Assembly: GCA_036583965.1 (NCBI GenBank)
Contig: JAZBQD010000034.1
Coordinates: 2,976,001-3,040,000, forward strand
DNA length: 64,000 bases
Direction of reading: 5' to 3'
Origin: Prunella strophiata
Taxonomy: Eukaryota; Chordata; Aves; Passeriformes; Prunellidae
Position 1 is the first letter of the stretch; every line of letters starts with the position of its first letter. The notes beneath the pieces were generated by a model. The model saw only the letters and a list, made by a program, of their open reading frames with translations. It made no database searches and had not been told where the DNA came from. Below are positions 37,630-49,500 of the stretch, in pieces. The translations under genes and the position numbers were made by a program.

Positions 37630-38131
37630 ATGCAGTTTGCAGTTTTAACAGCAGATGTCTCTCCTATTATGATTTATAAAAATGCTTAAAATAAATAATG
37701 CAAACATATTTACAGGAATGAATTCCTGCTCCTGAGCGCGTTTGTCACTCGGAGGCTCCCGAGCAGGAGCGCCTCGCCGCCTGAGCGCCTCCCGCTGCCC
37801 CCGCCGCCCCCTCCCGCCGGCGCTGCGGCGGCTGCCAGGAGCCCAGGGCAGGGTGGCCAAATCCCAAATCCCCCCCAGCCCCTCCCCAAACCCCGGCTCT
37901 GGGCCCACACCAGCGTTTCAATACAAATGTTGTATAATCAACGCGTTAAATATTTAAAATGGTCGTGCAGGAGAGCTGCCCGGCGGTGCCTGATTTCACA
38001 CATCCTGACAATTTCACGGACCTCTGGGCTTACGTTTCTTGGCAAATAATGAAAGGCGGTGGGAGCCCCCTTCCTCGAAGGGCACGTTGGGGAGGTTTGC
38101 CCTGGCCGCAACTCCTTCAAACGCGATGCGA
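37630..38131. promoter_or_regulatory. AT-rich blocks flanking a CG-rich core, left of the gap
   Basis: Segments at about 37640-37735 (acaggaatgaattcctgctc type sequence) and 37915-38070 (acaaatgttgtataatcaac, ttaaatatttaaaatggtcg) resemble conserved non-coding DNA. Between them lies CG-rich sequence (37735-37910). The open frame beginning at ATG 37959 has no recognisable homology and runs into the gap. Confidence 0.35.
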
Positions 38132-38631
38132 NNNNNNNNNNNNNNNNNNNNNNNNNNNNNNNNNNNNNNNNNNNNNNNNNNNNNNNNNNNNNNNNNNNNN
38201 NNNNNNNNNNNNNNNNNNNNNNNNNNNNNNNNNNNNNNNNNNNNNNNNNNNNNNNNNNNNNNNNNNNNNNNNNNNNNNNNNNNNNNNNNNNNNNNNNNNN
38301 NNNNNNNNNNNNNNNNNNNNNNNNNNNNNNNNNNNNNNNNNNNNNNNNNNNNNNNNNNNNNNNNNNNNNNNNNNNNNNNNNNNNNNNNNNNNNNNNNNNN
38401 NNNNNNNNNNNNNNNNNNNNNNNNNNNNNNNNNNNNNNNNNNNNNNNNNNNNNNNNNNNNNNNNNNNNNNNNNNNNNNNNNNNNNNNNNNNNNNNNNNNN
38501 NNNNNNNNNNNNNNNNNNNNNNNNNNNNNNNNNNNNNNNNNNNNNNNNNNNNNNNNNNNNNNNNNNNNNNNNNNNNNNNNNNNNNNNNNNNNNNNNNNNN
38601 NNNNNNNNNNNNNNNNNNNNNNNNNNNNNNN
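38132..38631. other. Assembly gap, exactly 500 N
   Basis: This is a fixed-length scaffold gap. The left flank is AT-rich then mixed; the right flank is CG-rich from 38632. Sequencing dropout over a GC-rich core, such as a promoter CpG island, is a likely cause. Confidence 0.99.
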
Positions 38632-39900
38632 CCGGAGCCGTTTCTTCACACTCCTATTGCAGCCGCTCCCTCCTCCCACGGGCGTCCCGCTGCTGTTTGC
38701 CCGTTCCGGCTGCGATCTCCGGCTGCGATCGGCACAGCCGGCTGAGCCCATCCTGCCTGTCTGGGCAAGGAGGGTGTCCTGCCGGCCAGAGGGTGGTGTG
38801 CGGCTCTTGAATGATTTGGGGGCATCGCTGGGTGTGTGGGCATGGGATTGGGGTGTCCCCTCTGCCCCCACCCGTGGCAGGTGCCCAGTCCTCCCACGGT
38901 GGGCTCAGTCCCCTGCAGGACCTGGAGGGGATGCCATGGTGACAGGGGTCTTGGGGAGTCGGAGGGAATCTGAAAGGCACCAGGGTGGGGGATGTGGGAT
39001 GGCAGGTGCTGGCTGCACGCTGAACTGTGAGTGCCAGGCTGGGCTGTGCCTCCCCACCTTTCCCTCCTGCCTCCGTGGGAAGTACCCAGTGTGGGGAGTG
39101 AACTTGGAGGGGTGCAGTGTGAGTGGGGGTGAAGGGGAGGGGGAGCCTGGTATCCCCAGGCCATGGGTGCTGTCCAAGGGGACTGCAGCCCTTCTGAGCC
39201 TGCCTCTCCAGCCTGGTCCTTGCAGGGCTGCCATGGCACCCACCTCGGGGTCCCACCCCTCTGTCCCTGGGATGGCAAGCACAGCATCCCATCCATCTGT
39301 CCATCCGTGTCTGTGTGTTCTCCCCATTCCCTCCATGCCCTGGGCTGGCACAGCGTGGAAGGGGCTCCACTGTCACCCATGGTGCCAGGCTTCTGCCAGC
39401 ACTGCTGGGGACCCTCCACTCTTGATGTCCCTAGTGCTCCCTGCCTCACCACGGTGACAGCAGGAGCCTGGCACCATCTCCCCATTCTGCTATTTAAAGC
39501 TGGGGCTGGGGGCAAAAAAACAAGCGTGGAGCATGAGGATGATGATGGTGGCTCTGGGCGCCCCTTGGGGACAGCCGGCCCCGCGTCGGCGTCCCCGGGG
39601 AGGGGATGCCACGGCCTGGCACAGCCGGGCACGGGGCTGGGAGCCGGACGCCAGGCGTTTGCGCTTTAATGCATCAGGACAGCTTGCAAATTCCAGGCTG
39701 GCGCGGCGAGGTGCCGGCCGCGGCGGAGCGTGCGCGGGGCCGCGCTGCCACAACCGGTTAGCTCGGGCAGCTCGGGCAGCCCGGGCAGCTCGGGCAGACT
39801 GCCCGCGGGGGGCTCGGGGCCGGGCACGGCTGCTGGCATGGCAGCCCCCCCTCCCTGCGAGCCGCGGGTGTCTGCGGAGCTGGGGCAGCCCCGGTGGGAG
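38632..39900. promoter_or_regulatory. CG-rich sequence right of the gap
   Basis: The first 130 bases and 39540-39890 are CG-dense; the middle (38760-39530) is CG-poorer filler. Together with the left flank, this suggests the gap falls inside a CpG island. Confidence 0.4.
39761..39796. repeat. 9-bp tandem repeat (gctcgggca), four copies
   Basis: Four adjacent 9-mers with a single substitution in the third copy, inside a CpG-dense block. Confidence 0.9.
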
Positions 39901-39949
39901 GGGGCACAGCGGGAGGTTGGTGTGGAAAGGGCAGATTTGTAGTGATCTG

Positions 39950-40510
39950 TGTCTCCTCTGTGCCTCTCCTGTCTGCAAGGCTCTTGTGTCCCCCATCTGA
40001 TCTCTCCTTCTGCAGGGACGCCTCTCCTCTGTCCCCCTCAATCTGCCAGGGCCCCTGTCCCCTCCTCCTGCAGGAGCCCTGTGGGAGCCCTTGTCCCCTC
40101 CCCATCTGCAAAGCCCCCGTCCCCTTTCACAGAGCCCCCTGTCTCTTCACCAACAGGGACCCCTGTCCCCACTTCTTTAGGGACTCCTGTGCCCCCCTCT
40201 TCAAAGCCCCATGTTCCCTCCTGCCTCCAGGCATCCCTGTCCCCCTGTTCTGCTGGGAACCCTGTCCTTCATCTTCAAAGCTCTGTGTCCCCCCATCTGC
40301 AGGTCCCCTGTCCCCCCATCTGCAGGTCCCCTGTCCCCCCATCTGCAGGTCCCCTGCTGCCCCTCCCTGCACAAAGCCCCCTGCCCTCCCTGCCCCCTCT
40401 CTGCAGGGCCCCGTGTCCCCCATGCACAGGGATCCCAGAACCCCCACATCCACAGGAACTCTTGTCCCCCCCACACCTGCAGCCCCCCACTCTCCCATCT
40501 GCAGCTCCGG
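39950..40510. repeat. Degenerate C-rich minisatellite
   Basis: This stretch consists of loosely repeated cccctgtcccc plus atctgcagg-type modules. Three near-perfect 23-bp units (tcccctgtccccccatctgcagg type) lie at about 40283-40355. The periodicity elsewhere is irregular. Confidence 0.75.
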
Positions 40511-41005
40511 GGTGGTTCCCAGTCCTGCCCCACCGCGGGTGACCTGGGGGCTGTTCAGGGCCAGCTGGTGCCATGCCAGTCCCCGGGAGAAGGGGTGACC
40601 TTTCATCTCTACACACGGGTAAACTGAGGCAGGGAATGGCAAGGAATCCTCTCTAAGAAGTGGTTTCTCATCCTTCCCCCGAATATTTCCCCCAAATCTG
40701 AGCCTGTCAGTGGAGCCAAGACCCCCAGGCTTTGCCCCAATCTCCCCACTAACCTCTGATCTCCCTCCCCCATGCTCGCATTCCGATTCCTGAAATAAAA
40801 AAAGCCTTTAAAAACGTGTATTGCCACCTCGTTGGGAAAAACTGGAGTCACCTGGAGCGCTAATCCCGAGGCACCCTGGGGCTATGGGTGCTCCCTGGAC
40901 TCGCTCCCGCGGGGCTGGTGGAGGAGGGGGCCCTTTGCTTTGCGAAGGCGTTGGGGGATTAGTGGGAGGATTGGTAAATCTGACCCCAGGTAAAGATTAA
41001 GACCC

Positions 41006-41026
41006 AAAAAAAAAAAAAAAAAAAAA
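41006..41026. repeat. Homopolymer, 21 A
   Basis: An uninterrupted A run preceded by taaagattaagaccc. No flanking retroposed gene is recognised. Confidence 0.9.
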
Positions 41027-41869
41027 GAAGGAAAATCGTTGTGTTCTTTTCCCCCGTGCCTGATGCACCGTGAAGATTAAACTGGGATGAGTCTGTGCAG
41101 CAGCCAGTTCGATTAGGGGTGGGGGACAGCAGGGAGGGATGTGGATGTGGCAGGGGTGGGGGCTGTGTCTGGGGCTCTGGAGGTGCCAAAGCTGAGGGAA
41201 GAAGGGAACCTGGAGGAATGGGGGAGCTGGGGGGCCTGGGGCCAGTCCCGGGGGTCCCCAGGCTGCCTGTGGTTGGTGCTTTGGGGGAAGAGCTGGCACT
41301 GGGCTGTGTGGGGGTGGCTGCAGCAGCTCATGCCCATGGACAGGGCTGGAAAGGCCCCTGGCAGTGGGGAGTACACCCCCCCAGCCCCCTCCATTAGGGA
41401 TTGGATGTGCTCTCATCCCACCCTGGTCCCTGCTCTGCATCCCACAGCCCACCCCCCCACGCAGCCCCCTCCTGGATAACCAGGCCCTGGTGCCTGACAC
41501 TCCTTACCCATGGCCAGGGCCCTCCATGGCTCTGGGGCTGGGGAGGCTCCCAGCAGAGCTCTGGGAACCTTTTCTATCCCACTGGTGATGCTCCCCTGGG
41601 AAATGATGGCAAAGGGGTCAGGGGGCTCCCCTCCAGCACACAGTGAGGGACATGGCCCTCCCCACAGCCAGGGTGTTGGGGAGGGATGGCTCCCCTGCCA
41701 TGGTGCTCCTGTGTCCTTTTGCTGATGAAGGGGCAAAGGAAATTGGGGAAACCCCCTCAGGGCTGTCTGGCCATTCTGAAGGACCATGAGACCAGTAGGT
41801 GAACTGGGAGGAAACTGGAGTGGCTGTCCCTGGGGAGGAGCAGGGGGTGGCTGAGCCCTCCTTTGGGAT

Positions 41870-42450
41870 AAGGCTTTTTGGGGGCTGAGCACTTGGGGGT
41901 GCTCAAGGGGGTCCAGCAGCATTTTGGGGTGTTGAGCACTGGGTCGAGGGGCTGAGCACCATTTTGGGGAGCTGGTAACTGGTTTGGTGGTCAGGCATTG
42001 TTCTGGCTTGGGGTCCAGCACTGGTTTGGGGGTTTGGTGTTTTGGGGGCTGAGCACCAGCATGAGAGTCAAACAGCATTTCAGGAGACTGAGCCAGCTTG
42101 AGGCTGAGGCCCAAGCACTGTTTTGGGGCCTGAACTGCAGTTTGGGGTCTGGGCAGCAGCTCAGTGCCTGGTTCAGGGGCTGGGCCCTGTGCTGGGGTTC
42201 AGGCACTGGTTTGGAGGGCTGAGCACCATCTCAGGGGTCAAACACCTGTCTGGGGTGCTCAGCACCCACTCAGGAGTTCAGTGCTGGCTTGGGGGATGAG
42301 CTGACTTGAGAGCTGAGCACTGGTTTGAGAAGTTGAGAGCCAGTTTGGCCACCAAGCACCACTTTGGGTGGCTGAGCACCATTTCAGGGGGCTGAGTACT
42401 GGCTCACAGGTTGGGCAGTGGTTTGGGGGGTGGTTTAAGCACTGTTCTGG
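41870..42450. repeat. Degenerate G/T-rich minisatellite
   Basis: The motif ggggctgagcaccattttgg or gctgagcactggtttggg recurs about 20 times at irregular spacing of roughly 22-35 bp. This is an old, diverged tandem array. Confidence 0.75.
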
Positions 42451-43969
42451 GGCTGAGCCCCAGTTTGAAGGGCTGGATCCTTCCTGAGAGGGCTGGGGGG
42501 CACCCACTGAGGGTGTGATCCTGTCTCATGTCCCACACTGGGGTGTGGCAGTGCCAGGGCAGGGCATTGTTCCTGCTCTGCCTTTGCTCCCTGTCCTCAG
42601 CACAGAGTGGGGACAGGGATCTTGTCTGTCCCCAGACAGGGACAGACATCCCCCCTCTGGATGGGGAGTATCAGGAAAAGCTGGCTCCAGGTCCCCTTGC
42701 TGTGCCAAGTGTCTGGGCCCATCCCAGCCCTCCCCTGCCTCAGTTTCCCTCCTGCAGTGGAAGCAGAGCATCCCCCTTCCTCTCCAGGGGTCTCCCTGCT
42801 GCCTCCTGCCCAGGGTGCTCCAGCTGCTCTCCCACTGGGCTGCCATGGGCACCCATCCCTGCCCAGGTGGGGAAGGGAAAGGTCATCTCATCCCCACATC
42901 CAGTGGCTGGGTGCTGGTACCCTGGGGAATGCTGGGCTACAGGAGATCCCTGAGTGTTCCCCTGGCACCTCAGGTGTGCTGGGTGTCCTGGCAAACCCTC
43001 ACACAGCCAACTCTGTGCTGGAGCCTCACCTGCCCTCCCAAAGGTGCTGCCAACCAGAAATTGAACCTCCCTGCCTGGAGCAGGGTGGCCCTCAAACTGG
43101 CACCAGTTTGTGGGTGGGTGCAGGGGCACCATGCCCTGCCAGCTGAGCTGCTGCCATGGGAGTGGGGAGAACCAGGGTCCCCTTCCCAGGGGTCTGCAGG
43201 TCTGGGGAGGTGAGGAGGAGCCCAAGATGTCTCCATCCATGGGGCAAGGAGGGCATGAGCCCACCCTGTGCCTTGCAGGTCACCTTGAACCCTGCTGGCC
43301 CCCTGGCCTGGGGACCCTGCTGACACCCTGCCCATGCCTGGGCCAGCAGCAGCTGCACCATCCCCTCTGCCCCAGGCAAGGTGAGAGGATGGGACAGGCC
43401 TTTTCCCTGGCCTCCTGGCCATGCTGTGTGCCAGGGCTTGTTCCTTGTGCCAGCACCTCCTCTGAAGCACCCCTGGGCTCCTTTCTTCCTGGGGCTGCAG
43501 CTCTCCCCCTCCTCGGATGCTCCTCTCCTCCCAGTGGGTGGGGGACAGGTCCAGACCAGGAGGAGGATGGCTCCATGGCCAGGCCATGCCTGTGGCTCTG
43601 TGCCCAGGGTCTGCATCACCCCAGCAGGGTCATGCCAGTGCCATGGCCCCACAGGCTTCCCAGAACGTGCTGATCCTGGGAGCTGGTCAGGGTGTGCTGG
43701 TGGCAGAGGGGCTCCTCATAGCAGAGGGACACCACTGGGGACACTGGTCTGTCCAAGTGCCATCCCCTGTGGTGGGGAGTAGCTCCTGGGTCCCTCGGGA
43801 CACACCCAGCCTTACTGCCCCTGAGCACCCGCCATCATTTACTGGGGGAAATAAGGAGAAACCTGGAAATTCAGGGCTGGAGAAAGGCCTGGGGGTGCTG
43901 GGGGGTGGGAAGGGACAGAATGCCCCAGGCCAGGGTGACGTGTCCTGGGTGATGCTCTCAGCATCGCTC
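42451..43969. other. Non-coding
   Basis: CG-poor, G- and C-rich unique sequence with many spurious open frames on both strands. No domain or splice-consistent exon is recognised. Confidence 0.5.
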
Positions 43970-45680
43970 TGAGTCCCCGCCCGGGAATGCGGCCATAGGT
44001 GTGCGCCGGGGGCGAGACACAAACCCTCCGAGCCCTCCAGGCTGAGCCCGCCACAAACTCATCCCAAGGGTGGAAATAGCTGCGGGGGAGGAGGGTGCTC
44101 GGCCACATCCTGTCAGGGGCCGGGGTGCCGCGCTGCGGAGGGACCCTCGGGTGGGCTGGGAGCCGGGGGGCCGTGCCGTGTCGGAAATCACGTGCGTCTG
44201 GGGCTCGGGGCTTTACGGGAAGCCAGGGTTGAGGCGAGGGGCAGCTCCCATCCCCCCGGGATGGCTTGGCCGGGGTTCAGCTCGGGATCGGGCCCCCAAC
44301 GCAGCTGCCCCGTGGCGGCGGCAGGCGCGGGGTGACGCGGGGGACGAGGAGCCGCCGCCGCTCCCCGGAGCAGATGGTCCCTGGCAGCAAAGCTGCCCCT
44401 TCCGCATCGATTACCCGGGCCGGCCGTTTAACGATCGCTTTCCGGGGTTAATTAAACTCTTCTCGCCGAGGGCGGCTGTACCTGCCTGCAGCCCTGATGC
44501 ACCCCCCAAAACGGGGGGGGGGGGACGAGCCTGTGGCTGGAGCTGGAGTTTGCTTCCGAGCCAAACCTTAACATCCATCCCTGGAGTGCGCCGTGGCTGC
44601 TTCTCCCCGGGGCACCCCGAGCAAGGTCAGCTGCCGAGGCTGGCTGTGTCCCGCTCTCCAGGCAGCACGGGGTGCTGGAGCGGAGGCTGCCCGCTGTTTG
44701 CCCCTGACAGCTGTTTTTATGGGGGCGATCCCCACGACCTCGCTCCGCGGGGCTGGGTCTGCGCCACCCATGTCTCTATTCACAAAGATTTTGGAGGAAG
44801 GCGTCGAGAGCTCGGCGGCAGACGGCGGCTCCGAGCGGGTCGCAGCCCTGGGATTGTCAGGAGTTGCTGCTTTTTGCATATCTAAATGTGCCCTTTCAGC
44901 CGGCGCTCTCGGTCGAAACTGCCATCTTTTGCCTCATTGTCAGCCTCGCCGAGGTTACGCATCGTTTGCTGACTCACAGCCTCCTGCTCTAATTACTCGT
45001 TCAACTCCCTCCCTGGAGCCACCCGGCCAGTCCCGGCACATCCCTCCGCGCTCTGCCCCGCCGGCCGGGGGCTGGAGCCGGGGCATCCCTGCAGAGCCGC
45101 TCCCTGCACCCGGCCCTGCCCGCGGGCACCGCTCCGCGCCTCCGGCTGCAGCTGGAGCTGCTGCCCTTGTCTGGCCCAGCATCCCACCGCTCGCACCCCG
45201 GGCATGGGTTTTGGGGTCTGCAGTTTGGGCATCCGTGCATCCCCCCCTCCCTGCAGCCACCCCTGCCCCTGGGCATCGCTCCGAGTCTGCCAGAGCGTCT
45301 CTGCTCCCCACGCTCGCCCCCCATAGCGCTGGTGGTTTCGGGGTGCACACGGGGGTTGGTGGAGCTGTCATACGGTGCATCCCATCAGCCGCGCTCCGGG
45401 CTGCCCGTCCCACCGCTGAGGGATGCTCGCTCCCCCCCGCGCACCCTCCGAGCTTCCCAGGAGCTTCCCAGGAGCTTCCCAGGAGCTTCCCAGGAGCCTC
45501 CCGGGATTGTCCCGGGTGCGCGGCCCCCGGGCCCGGCGGAGCCCGGCCCCCCCTGGGCGGCAGCGCCGGCTGGGACGAGCGGCGCGCTAAAGCCGTAAGC
45601 TGAGCCTCTTTGATCCCCGTCCGATATGATCAGCCGCCGGGAGCTCAGAGCCGGGCCCAGCGTGATTTCCAGCGCGGCGG
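43970..45680. promoter_or_regulatory. Large CpG-dense block, about 1.7 kb
   Basis: This is one of the largest CG-rich blocks in the window. It includes a 12-G run (44513-44524), ttaacgatcgctttccgggg at 44428, the 11-bp array at 45450-45504, and a conserved-looking end segment (45600-45720). Several frames stay open because of composition; I recognise no protein. It is a good candidate CpG-island promoter for a non-coding first exon. Confidence 0.5.
45450..45504. repeat. 11-bp tandem repeat (gagcttcccag), four exact copies plus one variant
   Basis: Exact units start at 45450, 45461, 45472 and 45483, followed by gagcctcccgg. The repeat lies inside a CpG-dense block. Confidence 0.95.
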
Positions 45681-45989
45681 AGATTCGAACAGACGCCGCA
45701 ATTACCGGCGGGATCGGGCTGATCCCGCTCCTGGCCTGCTGCTCCACGCTGGCTGGGGTCCTGTCTGCCACAAACAGGGAGAGCACCGGCTCTGACCTTT
45801 TTAATATTATTATTTTTATTATCATCATCAACATCAAACTATGCCCCCATCCCAGGTTTGCCATCACTGTCACGCCAGTGGGAAGAGCCTGCTCTCCTCT
45901 CCAGCATCTCCCTTCTCAGATCCTTGCACCTTCCAAGGAGAGGGGACCCAAACTCACCCATCCCAGCGAGCCAGATGGATGCAGGGGCT

Positions 45990-46560
45990 CATTTTATCTT
46001 TAATTAACTTGATTTTTAATCTCCCCCTGGTTTTGATCAGCAATATTGAGGTGGAAACAACATCCCTGCAAATCCATCTTGCTAAGGGAGGTGAAACCAA
46101 GCCGGGTAATCCGGTGGTAAGGACAGTGCTCCGACGGGTAATGCAGGAAGAGGAGATATTTTATATATTTATATATTTATATATTATTTATATATTTATA
46201 TACCAAGGGGAAAAAGAGCCGTGGATGTGTTTGCACAGGCTTCTGCCTGTCACTGAATGGTCCAACCACGCATCTTATCTCATAAAGCCATATTTTGGCC
46301 CTTTTTTTTCCCCCCCCAAGAAAGTGAATTTTAAGCGCCAGGAGACAGTGATGGTTTCTTTGGAGCTGTTAGGATCTGCCATGTACAATAAATCTGTCTT
46401 AGTTTGTGGATTATTGGCCCAATAGACCGTAACAGCTCTGTCAGCCCCTCCTGGCGCGCTGTGTCCGGCAAGCTCAGCCTTTGGTGGGTTTTCCTGGATT
46501 TTTTATTATTTTTCAGCAGGAATTTACTAAGGATTTTTCTGTGCCATGTGCGTGTACTGG
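45990..46560. promoter_or_regulatory. AT-rich block after the large CpG block
   Basis: It contains ttatctttaattaacttgat, tgatcagcaatattgagg and ataaagccatattttggcc, together with the TA simple repeat at 46156. It may be a regulatory or matrix-attachment-like region; no gene is supported. Confidence 0.3.
46156..46203. repeat. TA-rich simple repeat (tatattta)n
   Basis: Alternating tatat and ttta blocks over about 48 bp form a DNA-unwinding-prone island within otherwise balanced sequence. Confidence 0.9.
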
Positions 46561-49500
46561 CAGCTGATAGGGAATTCACAGGAGCTCAGTAACGTTCTTA
46601 GGTTTTGGGGTGGTTTTTTTGCTTTTAAAAAATATTTCCCCCTCTGGAAAAACCCAAATGCACAAAGTCCAAATCCCCAAAACAGGACGAAGAGGAGGGC
46701 AGAGCCTTCCTTGCCAGAGTGCATCCAGCCAGGGGCTGCCTCCCCAAAACTTGTGCTGGTTGAGAATAGGGTTTTCAGAGAATGGGGTTTTACTGCTTTC
46801 CAGCAGGATTTTCCCTGGATGGCTCCACTCCTGCCAGCCCTTGTTCCCAGTCCACTGTGCTTGATCCAAGCCTGGGAAAACAGGATTTCCCAGGGGTGGC
46901 AGGGATGGCGTGCTGGCCCCTCCAGCCTTACCAGGCTGTGTAGCACATGCTCCTCTCACCCTCAGCCTGAATTTGAGGGGGTCTGAACCCCCCAGAGCGG
47001 GGGGGATCTGCAGCTGGCCCTGCCCCAGTGACAGGCACCCCCTGGTCCTGCTGCTCAGCGTGGCCCTGGGTGGTGATGTGGGTGAGATGTGGGGTGCAGG
47101 TGCAGGGTGAGATCTGGGGGTGCACAATCATGATGGGGTGAGGAGTGGAGCAGGAAGCAGAGGGGTGCAGCTGTGGGGCACAGGTTGCAGGTGCAGGCAG
47201 GGAGGTGTGGGTGCCAGGCTGGTGGCATGGCCCAGGGGGAGTGGATCTGCTGTAGGGCTGGGGAGAACACACATCCTTAAGGAGAGCAGGAGGAGCTGTG
47301 TGGGGTTTGGGATGGGGAGAGAGCAGGATGAGTGCTCCAGGATGGGGCTGGTGGGTGGCCCTGGCACAGCAGGGGTGCCAGCCAGGGGTGCCAGCTGGGG
47401 ATGCCTCTGAGTCCCCCTGGGCACTGTGCTGGGGGAGCTGCTCTGCTCCCAGCAGCTCCATAAGCCCATTAAGAGCTCAGGGAGCCTTACACCTCGGGGG
47501 GCTGCAGCAGGGACTTGCAGTGCTCCAGCTTAAACCCCTTGAGCTGGAGCGGGGGTGCTGCTGCAGGGACTGTGAGGACATCTCTGGAGACACCCATCCT
47601 GAATCCCAGTGTGGGTGCTGCCTGCTTCCCCCAGGATAGTGAGGGCTGCAGCCCTGGCACCAGGATTTGGCTTTGTTGCATTGTTAAAATGCATCATCAG
47701 AGTGAAAAAGTTTTTTTTTTTTTTCCTGTCTGAAAAATCCTCAGAGGAGGATGTTCCCTCTCTGGGTGCTGTTGTTCAGCACCATGGTGTGCAGGAGAGA
47801 AGTACAGGGAGGGCAGGTAGGTCCTGCTGGGATGGGGATGGGGAAGCCACACTGGTCGAGGTGAACCTGGTCAGGAATTGCTTGGGAAGTTTTTCTACCT
47901 TAACCTAGATGTGCCTTATGTCAAAAGTGTCAGGAGCTTGGATAGTAGGAAACTCCCTTCTCCCCCCCAGACAGGTCTTTGTGGAGCTCATGGGATGAAA
48001 ACAGCTTCATCAGAGCACTGAGGGAGATGTTGTGGACAGTCCCTAAAATTCCTAGGGGCTCATTCCAGACACAAGGAGAGGTTTCTTTCTGTTGAATCCA
48101 CCACCACCAAGTCCATATCTGCTGGTGCTCCAGCTTGTTGGGGGGTGGATTCTCTGGGCCCTCCCTGCCCAGCTCTTCCCACAGCCCCTGCTCATCCCCC
48201 AGCCTTCCTTGGGCTCATCCTCCATGGATCATGCTGCTGAGGGCAAGGTGCAGGATCCTCTGGCAAGGGGAAGAGGGAGGAGGATGGGATGGAGGAGGCT
48301 GGGGAAGCAGCAAGTCAAGGAGGATGTTCATCCTGAAAGCTGAGAGCAGGCAGTGGGAACCCATTTGGTTGGGAGCTCTGTGCTCTGGAGCTTCCCTCCC
48401 ATGCCAGGAGCTTGGCAGAGCTGTGGGAAGAGCATCAGGAGATGGGGATATGGGTGTTGGGTTTCAGAAGGGATGAAAACCCTGATGGGATCAAACCCTT
48501 CCCTGGTGAGGGAAGATGGTTCTCTTGCAGGGGGCTCACCAATCCACAGACAGGTCCTGGGAGCAGGCTGGGAGCCCTGAACCCACCCTGGGCTTGCTGG
48601 AGGAGGGCTGGACCACCACGTGGCAGACACCAACTGCATCCAACTTGCTCCTTGTCATTCCAGCCTGCCCCCTGGGGAGTGAGGGAGGGCAGAGGCACTG
48701 ACATCTCGCTCTAGTTTCAGTGCAGCCCCTCAGAGCTGGGGCCAGGAAGAGCAGTGAGCCCAGACAGCCTGAGACCCTGCAGCCAGTCCCCTCAAAGCCC
48801 ATCTCCAGTGTGATAAGCCCTTTCCAGCTCCCACCAAGCAGTGTTTCCTTCATGCTTCAGCTTCCCCAGGCTCGGTCTTGTGGCCCTTCCCTATCTCCCT
48901 CTGTGTTGTGACAGCTTGTGGATGGGTTTTTCCATGGCTGCTCTCTTTGAGGTCACAGAGTAAACCTCTGTGTTTGTTACTGTGAGTCCTGCAGCTCTTT
49001 CAGCTGAGGGTCCTCCCATCCTGACTCGTGCTGTGGCTGGTGATGGTGACCCCTTCCTCCCTTCCCAGGACTCTAGCTCTGCTTTCCAAATGTCCTGGGG
49101 CTGGTTCTTTAGGACCTGACAGCTTCCCCCACCTCACTTGTGCATTTTAAAAATTGCCATAGAATCAGAAAATGCTTTGGGTCAGAAGAGACTATCTCAT
49201 TCCAGCCCCTGCCATGGCACAGACACCTTCCACTAGCCCAGGTGCTCCAAGCCTCATCCAACCTGGCCTTGGACACTTCCAGGGATCCAGGGGCAGCCAC
49301 AGCTGCTCTGTGACTGCCACTCTCACAGGGAATTTCTCCCTAGTATCTCATCTACCCCTGCCCTGTCAGTTTAAAACCCTCGTGCCTTGCTGTTTACAAC
49401 AGGCCATGGTGAGAAGTCTCTATCCACCAATCTTCCACAGCCCCTTCATGCATGGAAAGGCCACAGTGGGCTCTCAGGGCTGTGCAGGACCCCCAGGGAG

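Noticed and set aside
37959..39457. Open frames crossing the first gap
   Set aside because: They exist only because the N run contains no stop. The flanking residues match no known protein.
43092..43673. Overlapping frames of 180-200 residues on both strands around 42.5-43.7 kb
   Set aside because: Low-stop composition in G/C-rich, CG-poor DNA. No domains, membrane pattern or splice-consistent boundaries.
44070..45603. Frames of 271 and 336 residues in the 44-45.6 kb block
   Set aside because: These are open because of CpG-island composition; residues are Pro/Ala/Gly/Arg-rich with no recognisable family.
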